Source: Saxidomus purpurata (lineage: Eukaryota > Mollusca > Bivalvia > Venerida > Veneridae). Taken from it: a stretch of DNA of 64,000 nt. The stretch spans positions 30,617,679-30,681,678 of the forward strand of contig JAFMSR010000019.1 of the NCBI GenBank assembly GCA_022818135.1, written 5' to 3'. Of this stretch, positions 35,096-49,400 are shown one piece after another. A model generated the notes under the pieces. That model ran no database searches. It was given only the letters and a program-made list of their open reading frames with translations, and was not told where the DNA came from. Numbering within the stretch: the first letter of the stretch is position 1; each line of letters starts with the position of its first letter. Made by a program: the position numbers and the translations under genes.

Positions 35096-37264
35096 TTTTA
35101 ACAGGTGTTATGTTAAAATGATCCTCGGTGATTACGATTTCTGAAGGTTGTGAATTTGCTTTTGTTCTTAAAGTATGTGTAAAATGTGTTAAGTTAGTTT
35201 GAAGAGATAAACACATTTACGATTTAACAGATTTCTTAAAGATAGTGTCCCTACTGTTACAGTTAATATATTAGTCTAAGCCCAATATTAAGCCGCTGAT
35301 AGGTATACTTTTTCATGACGTAGTTTTATGTTGTATCTAATAATTGGCTGAAACATGTCATATTATTAAAACTTTGGCAAGAATGAGTGCCACATTTGCA
35401 TGACTGCAGATATATAAACATTAACGTTTCGACTGTTTTCAGCAAAACATACAGACCAACTTTGTTTAGAAAAACTCTCTCATAGACATTGCCTACTTGG
35501 TTTTAAAGTCCAGAAAAAAGCAACTGATAAGTTTGTTTCTGAAACAATCACACGCCTTAACTACAAAAAAATCATGTATGTAGCTAGAAAGATAAGACAG
35601 GAATTTAAACGAGCAAACTGCGCGAGACAAATCTTAGATACATGTACAACTTCACTGAGACAAGCGCTCTCGGTCGTGTATGAATTACCCTCCACCACCA
35701 GAAACAAGTTTTGCACGAGAAAAAACACTAGGCACACTTCTAATGTATTTTTTTTAACAAATAGAAACCTCCTACAGTTACTGGTATCTTTAAATAAATT
35801 ATATATATAATTGTGAAGCTGGACATCTACTTAAGACAGTATAATTCAGTTTAAATTCTTATTTTGGTAGTATGCATTTCAGTCTTTGTTTACGATTAAT
35901 TATGCAAGTAACATTTCCTGTGTACTTATGTAGACTATATATGATTATTATTGTTAACACACGATGAGTCTCTTTTGCCTCATGGTGTGAAAAGAATTAT
36001 CAATTATAGGTCTTTCAAAAGGACTTTCATTGCAACCAAGGGGATGTAATCTGTACTTGTCACCGTGGCTTTTTAACATGTAGTTCCATACCTTAAATAA
36101 TTAAATGTTTGGTTGTACATGTACATTGGACTAAATTATTTGATATTTCACGACATATTTCACCATGACAAATTAAAACACTTTTCGTTAGCTTCCTTTC
36201 AAGTGAATTTAATTTAAAAAGAAACATGCACATATATATTTTATCCAACATAATTAATCCAACAATAAATATGGAATGTCGATTTTACCAAGAGCTGAAT
36301 TACTGAATCAAATGTTGCTATTTACATGACACGAGTTGTATTAAAAAGAGGATATGATTTAAATTTGATGTAAACGTTTTATAAAACTGACAATCTTACA
36401 TTCAGTATGCACATTGTATATTTTAGATTGGGATACCCGTACACAATCAGTAGCTACCTATCATCCAATGACACAGGAGAAACTGTCTGCAACAATTGGT
36501 TTCTACCCTTCTTCGAGTTTTTCAAGATGTTAATACAAATGTATATAAATCCCTTGGTCAGAAGGAGGCTCCACTGAAATGTCTAAATGTATAGCAAATA
36601 CACTTTACGATGTTCTAGATGTTCTAAGAACATAAAGTTTACACAAACTGCACAATAATGATAACCATAACGTTTGATATTTTCGTACCAAAACCACGGG
36701 TCTTTGGGATTGTGGGAAACATCCATCTATTATACAATGTAGGATACAAACACGAACAGAGTCTTTAAATACGAACAACATAGAAATTTGTTTTAGTTTT
36801 CCACTTTACGCCTATTTTATGTTTTTTAAATATAGCTTCAAAAACGGTAAAATTGGTTATAGTTAAGAATGATGCTTAAAACACAGTTGACTCTTTAAAA
36901 ACAAAAAAAAAAACAGGTTCTTTCTGTTATTGATAAATACAAATTGAGTCAAACTTAATCGAAACGATGGATTTTTTTTTTATTAGAATAGTCTAAAAAG
37001 TTTTTTACAAATTTCCTCTATGAAAAGGTAAAGATAAAGAGTTGTTTATTATAGTGTCATCTTTGCTTAAAGGGCCAGCCATATCTGACTTATGACACAC
37101 CTTCTTTCTGTGCACATATTCAATGTGAATTATACTTTCATACAGATCGTTATTTGGAGGTTATAACTTTGGCACTGTCTATTAATCTAGGAGTATAAAT
37201 CACTGATTAATGTTTCATTTAACATTTTGATTGTCGATTTGAACGGTACATTTGTGTAATATCA
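35096..37264. other. Upstream region of the multidomain gene
   Basis: No domain exon found. A TATATAAA motif at about 35410 precedes a basic 78-codon frame (35574-35810) with no recognisable content. Confidence 0.4.
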
Positions 37265-37286
37265 CTTTAAACTTTAAAGTTTAAAG
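37265..37286. promoter_or_regulatory. 22-bp perfect palindrome upstream of the multidomain gene
   Basis: A perfect 22-base palindrome with arms CTTTAAACTTT and AAAGTTTAAAG lies 104 bp before the ATG at 37390. It is followed directly by GATAAAAAAG, a TATA-like element. It may be a dimeric transcription-factor site, but AT-rich palindromes also arise by chance. Confidence 0.35.
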
Positions 37287-37389
37287 ATAAAAAAGACGTG
37301 GGAATTTTATCTGTTAGCCAGTATGTTAAGCTACTGCCATTTATCTGAAACATCGACAAAGACAGATGACAAGACTTCGTTGTGTAAAG

Positions 37390-37411
37390 ATGTTCAACAT
37401 GGAGATATTTT
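37390..37411 (+). CDS. Exon 1 of the multidomain gene: start codon
   Basis: ATG TTC AAC ATG GAG ATA TTT T ends at TGTAAGT-type donor GTAAGTTT. It was chosen because it supplies an ATG in phase 1 and completes the hydrophobic leader of exon 2. A second in-frame ATG lies at codon 4. Confidence 0.6.
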
Positions 37412-40400
37412 GTAAGTTTAATGAAACAACAGTATAACAATATATTGTAACAATGTATTTAATACTCAAAATTGACTGCAGTTAGGGACTTATTCGTTTG
37501 TTTCATTTCCTTATCTTTTGTAAATTTTGATTTTCAAATCATTCTTTTCCCAACTTGATTAAAGTTAAATACTGTCTTGTCTTCTTTTCACCTTCGTTAA
37601 AGTATTTAATAAGATTGTTTTCTGCTTTCATTATAATAATTGTAACGATAATTAAAATTCTAATGCTTGTGGGGAAAAAAGTAAGACGGTTAAAGCACAC
37701 CAATCTGTCTTGCAATGCCTTATTGCAATAATATACATCTAGTTGTTTCCTTATAGGTCTTTGGATACACATATTACTTGCACTGGTCCAAAATTCTATT
37801 GCGCCTGTAGGTGAGTGAATATATATAGTCGACCTGTGTCTTTAAAATTATTTGCATTAGTAAATTTAAAGCTGCTCGCTCTCAGATTTTGGTAAAAAAA
37901 TTAAGTTCTTCAAACTGTATGAAAATAAAATAGTTTAGAACATATAGTCATATATAAAAAGATTCCAGTATAAATTCCTGTAAAGTATATCTGTAGATTT
38001 GAAATAATGCACTACAAAACAATAAAGCGTTGTAAACGCTTTTGAAATTCCAATATAAACATATAGGCTAAGCGTAGCGGTGCCGTATAACCAGCATTTT
38101 CAATCATTGTTTGGCAATTCGTACCTAGATTTTCACTTCTATTGTTGATTCCAGCCTTTAGTTTTATATTTATCTGTCAGTATGTCATTTTTTATCTGTT
38201 AGTATGTCATATTTCTTTTTTCAACGGCAACTGAGAGTGAACAGCTTTACACCGATAGCTGTAAAACGATTCGATTACCTCGGATTCCTACATTATGTAT
38301 GTTGTTTTTTTTTGTTTTGCTTTATACTGCCTTTACATGTTTATTTATTAGATAAGCTTAGTATGTAACTTGTGTATTGCCTTTTGTCATAGCTGGATGA
38401 TTTGTTCTTCGTTGTGTAAGTCTTGCATATGGTGATTGTCATTCTTAATGTTTATAATGGATTTCTAGTGCTTTTAATCTTTCAAAACTTCCTTTTGTTC
38501 TATAAATTCTACATAAAGACTAATATAAAGCTTTCGAGATAAGAGTTTAATGCGATATCCGCTTGATGGAACAATGAGTGCTAAGTTTGGATAAAGGTAT
38601 GTTGTCAATTTAGTCCTTTATCTGTCCTCAATAAACGTGTTAAACCCGCTATCTCTGAAGTGCTTGATAAAGAAAGTCGTCAACTATATGTACCACTACC
38701 ATTTTACTATGAGAAATTGCGCACAGACTATTTACGTTAACTTAGAACATTATCATAACTAACTCGTCAAGTACATTTCCCTGTCTTATTCGTGTCGTAC
38801 AGTATCGTTTGAATATTACGTTCATCATTTAATTATCTTTGAGAAAAGTGCATACTTGACTTTAGGTTGAAGATTTCTATCTCATTGACACAATCATAAC
38901 TTTAACAATGGTTAGTTTTCTTACCAATATGTGTGATTTTGGTCTCCAGGCACAATTTTAGGCATATTTGATTGCAATCCTTGACCATATGACCACTCGC
39001 AATTGACGAAATCCTTCAAAGAGGTGACATTTGAATATGGTTCTTAGTTTGGTATAAAATCATTGCTAATCAAAGCGGTGTGATCTGACAGAAAATTTAA
39101 CAAAAGAAAAAACAACGTGTTCTATCACTGTTTGATATTTTATGTCATTCCCGCTAATACTTCTGGAGTTATGCCTTGGACAAACAAATCATTAAAGGGA
39201 GAAAATAAAAGAACAAAGTCATGTTTCCTGGGCACTGAACTTCCCCGATTCTAATTGACGTATACTATGTAACGAATTTTCGTCGGTATTTGTCAGATTT
39301 ATGATCAGGATAAGGCAATGTGACAACAGGAGATAATTAAAACAAAAGTAAAGTAGAGTTATTGTTCTTGGACTCACTTTCCCTCATTATGCTCTATCAC
39401 TGTGTGATGTTTCAAGTAATTCCCTTCATAACGTTGGAGCTATGCTCCAGACGGACGAAAGAGTCAATTTCTTCATACCAGCTTCGTGAAACATCGGGGG
39501 CATAACAAGGCATATACCGAGTCTTGAAGCAAGGAGTCCATGTGCGTAAATATGCTTTATTATTAGGAATTTCAGTTTCAAATTCATTAGGAATGTTAAA
39601 TATCTACTAGTGTATATCTAATATTTTCAGAATCACTGACTTGTTTGTTCTGCCAGGGTGTTGATGACCCACTAACCTGCAATAAGACTGTTTCTTGCTC
39701 CAATGAAGAGGTAATTTATTATCAACATTAAGTTCAATAGTGTATTCTAAGTGTAGAAGAAATAGGATAATAAATATAGCGAGAGCTACACAACAATCAG
39801 AAATGTTACAAATACAACCTGATTTATTGTTGGTTTTTCTTTTAATAATAAAAATTATTAATTGAAATCGGTTGTTTATTTTGTTTTACTATAATTTACG
39901 TTTTATTCATTTCTCATGACAGAATGTACGTTTAAGAGAGTAACAGTGACTCAAAATCATCATCAAACGCACACAATAGATATATCTACATAATAAAGAA
40001 CAAATCCTGCAATTTTGAGAAATAGGCATGAGCCCAGCCACGTTGCAATTAAATTCAAATTATAGCTAATTTTGTTAAGTGTTAAAGTAAAGGACATCAC
40101 GTAAACTATACTGCAAACACTCAACACACCACAGAACACAAATTGAATAACTTAGTAAGGGTTTCCCTTTTCCAGGTGTGTTTCCTTGACGTGCAAGGAG
40201 GAATTTACAATTTAGGATGCGCAAACAGTCAGGTACATGTTAACACTGCAAATGATATCCTGGTATCCGTTTTTACTTTTAAAGATTAAGACCTTCTTCT
40301 AGAAAGTATCGTGGTAGTTATAAGAATACAATGTATCAAGATACCTTTTAGAAGTATTGCAATACTGTCTATTTTGAAAGTATGACGGGAGTATCGCAAT

Positions 40401-43400
40401 TAAAACATAATCGACAACTAACACAAAACTCTTATTTTCTTGAAAACTTCAACACTTCAAACTTCAACACATTGAATTTAGATATTTTAGAAGGTATAAA
40501 AATGCAATTCCGATAATGATTCCATCGGATGCACCTAATACAGTAATTTCCCTTGAATGTCTATCAGTAAGATCCTCTTAAATTTAAATAACAATGGGCA
40601 ATGATCAACAGCACTGTTTCAAAGGTAGTATGGAATCAAAAACTCGTATTCTAACACATCCTGCCTGATTAAAGGTTTTCGTTTCGAAACATACTTGGGA
40701 ACTTTAATTCCAATACTCGGCATTTACTGTCTTATTCTCACATGGCATTGGTGTTTCTTTGCAATGATAGCACATTTCCTTACAATGAAAGTAGTTCAGA
40801 CGATAACTTAATAAGCCACAGTGTTCTTTGTTGAACTTCAAGATCTGGTATTGTCGAGCGACGATTTTAGATAAATGTTTCAGTCTCGGAGTAGATCTTA
40901 CGAAGTTGAGTATACAAGTACTTGCAAATTGTTCTATGTTTCAGCACTGCAGTAGTCCAGGCGGTGCTAGTATTGTCGGACGAAGCGTATGGAAACGACA
41001 AGGAACTAGTTGCCACGAATGTTGTTCTATGAATGATTGTAATGCTGACCTATGCAAACATCAGAAACGTAAGAGTTGCATATTAAATGTACATGTACAA
41101 ATATTGATAAAGTGTAAGAATTTAAGAAGGAAGTTTGTTTGATGATCGTTTTGTGTTTTACATGTTAGAATGAATCTGTTCAAATGAAAGGTCATTAGTA
41201 GGGTTACTTACACCGCGTTTGCTGATGATTTCGTGTCAGTTTTCCCTTTACGTGTCTTACCTAGAACACAATGTACCTGCCATACGTCAATCCATGTAAT
41301 ACAATCTCTGATCTTTGTACCTTGTTAAGTTGTATCATTATTTATTTTAAGACACACTTATTGGGGATGACTCCCTCCGTTTTCTTCGCAGTTTAGGTGA
41401 TAAAATCTGTATGCATAATAAATTATGGTATATGTTATTCTTACGAATAATAGTTATATCAAAATGCCTTTACGGAGTATATTACATGTATTCAGATTGT
41501 AAATAATAACATTATTTTAGGCTAAATGCAATTAAATAATTCTTACTAAAACTAAAACATTTTTCACATCAAAAACCAATCTAGAATTATTTGTGGAGGT
41601 CCCGTGTTCGAATCCAAGTCAAAGCACGGGGTTTGACCTTGGGCAAAGAACCTGACGCCATACGTGACTCAGTCCACCCAGATGCAAATGAGTTGCAGTG
41701 ATGAAAATATTGCTGCCTCTCTCTCCCGAGCGTGGTGACATATGGAAATAGTCTTTGAGGGCGATTCGGTAAGTTAAGGAGATTGCTTTGTACTCCAAGT
41801 ATAAATTTAGTCTTATTTCAATAAGATTTCTGTTATTCTAAATCCTCTGGTAAATCCATGTTTATAATGATTTCTTCAGCAACAACCTGTGTTGATGACG
41901 GGACTGTAGATTGTGCTAAGATGGAGTCTTTGTTTCATATATGTAAGGATACTCATCAGGCTAGTTTGGTGTGTCCAAAGTTTTGTCACATTTGCACTTT
42001 AGGTAAATATCTTCTTACATTTCTGTTTAGTTCAGATAATGATGAGTCTGAGATAAGAGCGTTCAGAATTAATGTTTATTGTTTGCATTGAGCTATCGTT
42101 GTAACCTGGTGTTTGTCGTCTGTCTGTCGTCTGTCTTCTGTCCTCTGTTAACTTTGTGTATGCAATAGACGCTGCATTTTTCACTAGATTTCATTAAATT
42201 TGGTCAGATTGACTGCCTTGATAACATCTACAATTCGAATATTGGTAATCTAGGATTAAAGGTGGTCAATTACTTTTAAGCAACATTTTATGACAATTTT
42301 TACTTTTTGTATATTCTGTTCGAGATTTATTTAATGAACAAAAAGACCAACTACATAGAGTTAGAACCCTACCAGAAATTCACATTTTATTAACTTTTAT
42401 AAAATTTTGTTATTACTCCCCTTTAATATGAAAGTATTTAAAACGTTGAGTATTTTTTTTATTTCAATATAATTTCTACTTTTACATTTGAATTGGATAG
42501 ATATACAAATATCTTAACATTCTGAACCAAAATGCAAGTTGTAAAACTACGTGTAGCTACTGAATTCATTTATTTCTAATCTATTCTGGGTGCGCACCCA
42601 AGATAGGTAAAGGGAGGTAATAATATTTTTTCAAACTTAAATTTCTAATGAATTCCATCTAAATATATAACTTTTAATGCAAATATGTCACAAATATAAT
42701 ACAATAGGTCTTATATTTATATCTTTCCTTAGGCAAAGTATGTGTATCAAATTTTTACTTATGATTAAATAACTCTATCTTGGTTGGGTAACCAAGATAG
42801 GGAATTCAAATTCTTAAAATACCTCAAGTGAAAATCTTACTTGAATTAAGCGCTAAGTGAACATAAATGAGTGTAAATGATCAGATGTTAAAGTTTCAAA
42901 CAAATCTGTTACATGGCCAAAATCTGATTATCCACCTTTAATAACTAGGTCATCAGGTCAAATCATAGAAACGCTTTGAGTATGCAATAGAAATTGCAAT
43001 TTTTATTGGATCTTCATGACGTTTTGTCAGACTGACTTTTGCCTTTCTAAATATAGGTTGTGTTTGAATAGCGGTCATCTGATTTCAAAAACTATATTAT
43101 TCGGTCAAATCATAGAAAAACCTTGTGTATCAAATTGAGTCTGCATTTTTACTGGAACTTCGTTCAATTTGACCAGAATGACTGCCTTAATACAATCTAC
43201 GTCGAGTTCGAATATGGGTCCTTTTCTTTAAAAATCGAATTCACTTGGTCAAATCATAGAAAAACCCTTTGTATGCAGTAGAGATTGCATTTCTCATTAG
43301 ATCTTCGTGAAAAGTGGTCATAATTATTGCCTTGAATTAACTAGGTCGATGTTGAACTTTGGTCATCTAGGGTTAAAAACTAAGTCATCAGGTCAAATTA

Positions 43401-46400
43401 TATAGACACCTTGTGCATGCATTAGATGTCGCTTTTGTCATTCGAGTTTTGAGAAACTTTGTCAAAATAATTGTCTAGATACAATCTAGGTCATGTTTGA
43501 ATCTGGGTGATTTTGGGTAAAAAACAAGGTCACCAGGTAAAATCATAAAAAACCTTGTGTATGCAATAGTGGTTGCATTTTTAAATGGATCTTAGTGAAA
43601 TGTAGTCAGAATGACTGCCTTAATACAATGTAGGACGAGTTTGAATATGGATCATCTGGGGTTAAAAACTAGGTCACCAAGGCAAAGTATAGAAAAACCC
43701 TCTGTATACATTTGAGGTTGCATTTTTCATTTGATATTTGTAAAATTGTCAGAAAGATTGTCTTGAAACTTGGTTACTTTGAGAGAAAACTAGGTCACCA
43801 GTAAACCTTATTAATAGTCTAGAGACCACATTTAATACTTTATTGGCATAAGATAACCTGGGATCAAAACTGGATCGATGGAAGGAAAACCTTGTTGATT
43901 TTCTGGAAGACACAAGTTATAGCCAATCATGTAAATTGGTCAGAATGTTTATCTTGTCTAGGTCAAACCGAATTTTTGTGTTGCTGACACACTAATTTTG
44001 TGTTGCTGACACACTAAATTGAAGTTAAAGTTTGGTCACATTGGGTCATAAGTATGTCTCAGGTTGGCAATTTAGAGCTATTTTATCTCTCTTGTATTTC
44101 TTACTTATCTGTGAAAAAAAGATCGCCTTTACCCTTTGTGTCGTCCTTCAACGTGAGCATTTTTTTATCATATAAATGTAAAGAGAACTCACATTTTTCT
44201 GACTTATTCCTTATAGTTGATGGAAACTGGGCAGCGTGGTCTGTCTGGACCAGCTGTGACGTCACATGTAACAAAGGTGTACACACAAGACAACGAACTT
44301 GCACAAATCCTTCTCCTGCGGACGGCGGTTTAGATTGCGTTGGAAATACTTTAGAAACTAAAGTCTGTCAGCAGAAAACGTGTCCAGGTAGTTTGTAAAA
44401 CATATTTCTGGATTAAAGGTGGAACCTAATCTGGTACTGAAAATATGTATTTTTGCAAATTTGGATTTACTTATATCATACAAAAACATCTGACTTTTAT
44501 CTGACCGAACATTCTATTGATAACGCAAAAACTCGGATTTCGTGGACCGCAAAACCAAACTAATCAGTCGCCGATCAGCAAATAATATAGATGTACGTAA
44601 AAGTTGACATTCATGTCAAGTTGAATACATTAATGATTATTTTCAAACTCAATCACAAACAATTATATAAATTACACCATAAATAGTATTGCTTACATCC
44701 ATTTTAGCCGCGTTGGTCAGAATGAAGATTACATATTAGTGAATAATTCTCATAAGAAACTTTGGTAGTACTTAATATGCTATTCGTGGGGTATGTTATG
44801 ATTTGTTTGAAGTTAAAATCAAACCAAAGTGTACCAGATTTCACCTTTAATATTGAAATAAATAACTTATTTAGCAAATGAAAATATATATGATAAAAAT
44901 TAGAAAAAACCAATTAGACGATGACATTCTATAAAATAGTTTCTGTAGCTACACTGTAGATACACTGTAAACACCAACAAAAATAATAAGGTTTGCATAA
45001 ACATGCCGTCATATTGGTGGATCTTACAATATGATAAACTTGATTTATCTTACAAATTGCAAGGGCATTACTGTTGAATTATAATGTAACAAAATATTGT
45101 AATACATTTCAGTTAATGGACAATGGAGTCGATGGTCTCCATGGGGCTCTTGTTCGGCTTCGTGCGATGTAGGAATGCAACGCAGGGACAGGACATGTTC
45201 AAATCCTTATCCAAGTCTTAACGGCGATCATTGCTACGGGGAATCCAGGGATGACCGCCTCTGTATGCCTGGACCTTGTGCAGGTTGGTAATCAATGATT
45301 ATTTTCGTAAAAATTCCAGCTTCTGGTTGTTTACAACATGCAATAAAGCGAAAGTAGAACAAAAATACCACCAAGGTCAATCTAAGGAAATACAAAAACA
45401 TTCACTCGTTTTTCTGCAGCAGTATTTCAAATAAGGAAATACTCTACGACTTTTGTCAAGTTTAAGAAGCCAGTTTCAAACTGTATTTCCCTGTGTGAAA
45501 TGTAGAAAAACCTACCTTAGTTTTTGAAAAGGCAAACTATAATTTTATTAATTCTTTTGTTAAACTCAAATTCTAAACGCAAAATGCTTACATTTGATGC
45601 AGCATGTCATATTTTCCATCTGAGAAGACGCTCGTTACAATTCCAGATAAAAAGAAAATTCGATTTGGTCTTATAAATGGTCCTTTAAGAAATTAAAAAT
45701 GCTTTATAACCTGCTTTATAACGTGGCCTTAAAATGTTTCCTAAAGTATTTTTAAAAACGTTTTATGGTCCCATAATTAAATACTTATAGCGTCTGGTAT
45801 TTCACATCAAGATCGGCCTTATTGCTGCCTTGTTTAGTATATGTAGTTAGTAAGAAGCTTTATTTTCTCAGAAGCTGTGCTCGTAATTGATGCAAAATGA
45901 CTAAAAAGTGATTTTTCAATAAGTTTAAGTCAAACTTCATTTTAACGATTTCATATATATTCACACTTTCAGAATATCGATAAACTTATATAAACAATAT
46001 ATAATATAATATATATTAAATAAACAAAATGAAACTTTCGTCAAAAATAAGAAGCCATTTCTGAAATAATCAAATTTCGTTTGTCACAAAACTGGCGAAT
46101 TTTTCAATTCAGATGGCGGATGGTCACGTTGGGGAACTTGGGATTCCTGTAGCGTGAGCTGTGGAGGAGGTATAAGATCCCGACAACGAACATGCACAGA
46201 TCCAAAACCATCATTACTTGGTCGATATTGTGATGGCAGCCCGTTTCAAGTCGTATCTTGTAACGATGGTCACTGTCCAGGTAATTACGTGGTTTATAGT
46301 GCAACCTCCCCGGGAGCGAACAACCTTGGAAACACAGGAATGTGTTTGTTGAAGAAATGTGTTGTTCATGACAGGTCAATGCCTTACTAGAATTGATGCA

Positions 46401-49400
46401 ACGGGAATGAAAATGTTTGCTTGTTTAGGGACAGTTTTGGTCTAGGGGGTGTTTTTCGGGGTGGTTTGACTCTTTTTGCATAGAAATAGTGTGTTCATAT
46501 ACAATGTAATGTCAAAATGTATTAAAACTTGTTGAACATAAATGAGTCAAGCTCGAAAGAAAACACTATTTAAGCCGTGACATGACAAAACCAACATTTC
46601 ACATTTTTCACTTTTTAAGTGGTTTAAAACTGCAATCCTTATATCAGTTTTTTGAGACCAGTCTTATGATTTTACGTCGGAAGATGTTAAAAACAAGTAT
46701 CAATTAGGTATTTGAAGCGGTATAAAATAAAAAATGTCACAAAAATATTCACTCTTTACTAGAAATTTAGGCTTACTGGCCTTCTTCAGTACATGTAGAT
46801 GAAATACACAAACCGTTTCACATTTTCACATATAACGTTATTGACCTTACCGGAAGTAATAATGAAACCGGACGTTAAGTCATGTTCACTTAAGACGTTA
46901 CGTCCGGTTTCATTATAAACTTCCGGTAACGTCAATAACGTTAAATGTGAAAATGTAAAACGATGTGTCCATTTCATCTACTGAAGAAGGCCAGTAGGCC
47001 GAAATATGTAGTTAAGAGCGAACTTTTGAATTGTTTCATAATTATTCTCACTTCGGAGTTACTTTGTGTGTATAGTAAAAAATATTACGTTCGTGACGTC
47101 GTTTATTTAGAAGCAGCGTAACAAAATTGATGATTTAAAGGGTTCGGTGTGTTCTGGGCCGATTTTTGGCCCGTACTTGTAACCCGATGCAATTTTCACA
47201 TATGATAGGATAATCCTCTTTACGAAGAACACTGGAAAAAATAAGCACTTTCCTTTAAAAACGAAAAAGAAAAATACGGAAAATAGAAAATGGACATAAA
47301 ATCACTAAATTCGCCATTTAACGTCAATGACGTCGCAAACACTACAAGTCACACATTTTCAGTATTCGATATTACGTAAACGTAAGACAAGAGAATAGAA
47401 ATAAGACATAATGTTGCAACATGATAACAATAGAACAGTCTTTTATCATGACCGGAATATGTAAATGTCGACGAATGTACCTTGAACAAAAAAGGAATCT
47501 TTCTAAGTGAAAATTTGATTTTCTTCATTACCTTTCGTAGTTTTAACAGTTTTTGGACTTTACAAAGCTGTATTATTTTTTTTGGCGGGAATTCAAAGGA
47601 TATTGACCGAGTTTTTTATTGTTTGTGCAAGCATACGTTCGATTAAAGTTATACACTTATATAAAACGGTGACTATTTATCATTTATTATTTATATGCAA
47701 AAAGCAAATACTTGGTTTTCCACTTTTCTAGTGTCATTGCAAAGCTGCTCATCTATAAATAAAGTTTATAAATTAACTCATAAGCAGACAAGGGACAGGT
47801 TGTATCATGTGCCATTGGTCGCAAGTAGCGACGAATGGACCGAAAAAGGTACAGTCCACCTGTTGGTTAGGCTTGTGTTCTGGTCACGGGCGATAGAAAG
47901 CGATGTTTCTTCTCCATTGGGAGTTATCTTTATAAACACCATTCCTGGCCAACTCTAAACAAATAGTAAAATAGTACGTATTGACTTGATTTTCAAAGTC
48001 CCGAATGGAATTGGCACGGTATCGTCTAAATTAAGTTTCCAAGCTTACCGAAAGAAAGAAAAAATGAAAATGTTCAACATACAATAAATGTACTTTAAGT
48101 CGGTAATTTATTTATAGTAGTTCGTTGATATGCGTTTTTTTTAATATAAACTTTATTGTTAATAATATTTGAATTATTTTGTTAGTCTGTTACTGTGACA
48201 TTTAAAATAGAGATACTGCAACACATATTTCTCAAAAGGATTCGAATTTTGCGGAATTATTCAGCATTTATTTTTTTAAAAGTCACAAAAACAAAATAAC
48301 ATTGTTGTAATCTGATCGAAATTTATGGGGAGAAGGTGTCAGAGCTGGATGCGCAGGTACTCGCTTGGTTTGCTAATTCATTTTGACTATAAATCCGATC
48401 AGAAGGGGCTGCAACATATTTAATATATTGAACCGTGTATTCAATTACAGAGTGAGGAATAACACCTCATTTAAAAAAAAAGTTTATTTAATAAAGAAAA
48501 GTCTAAAGGTCAACGTTCGTTCACTCATTCCGTCGAGACCAATTTGCTGACTGTTAGTTCAAAGGAAGATCACTTTTTCTTCAATTATTTTCGGAAAGGA
48601 TTAAATACGGCAGCTGAGCTGCAGTTGCCATTCATAATCGAGGCATTCGTAATAAGAGAAAACGAAAATGAAAGTATAACAGAGGTACTAATTAATTGGA
48701 GCGTACATTAAACGAAAATTAAAGTGTTTTATTTATATTACTATTGAAGTAATAACGTTACTGTCATAGTTCTGAGAAATGAGTAGATAAGAAAATTGTT
48801 TGTTCGTGATTTGTAATATAACCTTTGATTTGTTCCGTTTATCATGGATAGAAAGAAGGACCAGAACAATTATCCGCATGCAAAGAACAAAATTTATCCA
48901 GTTTATCAACTCTTCCGAACGCATTATGCATCATACTGACACGTGGAAAGTGAAAGTACAAAGTACGGATATACAATACAGTTATACTGTATGCAAACTG
49001 ACTTCGTGATATTTTAAGGGTCACTATGGTATTTACGCTCGATTAAACAGTATTCGGTTATTTTCACTTGGACAGTGACCTTACCAATTGAAAAGAGTAG
49101 TGATAATGCTGAGTCTGTAATTTTGCAATTAAATCAAAATTATTGATCTTGAATACTAGCCGGGTAGTTATTTAAAATCCTATCAGAAGCTGGTGGAAGG
49201 TGGAAACCGGCGACTATATTTGATACGCTTTAGGATTCTTCAGCCGGTAGGAGAAGTTATTAAAATGTATGAACGTGTTACAATTTTGTTCTGACATCTT
49301 ACATTGATTATTGGAAAAAAAACTATTTACAAAATCGCGAAGGAAGTTGAAGTTCGCGCTAAAATTGGCCCTTTCAATTAAAATAACTGTTTAAAATGTG

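Noticed and set aside
41880..42002. Venom toxin gene
   Set aside because: The ShK domain is one module of a larger secreted protein; ShK folds are common in non-toxic invertebrate proteins.
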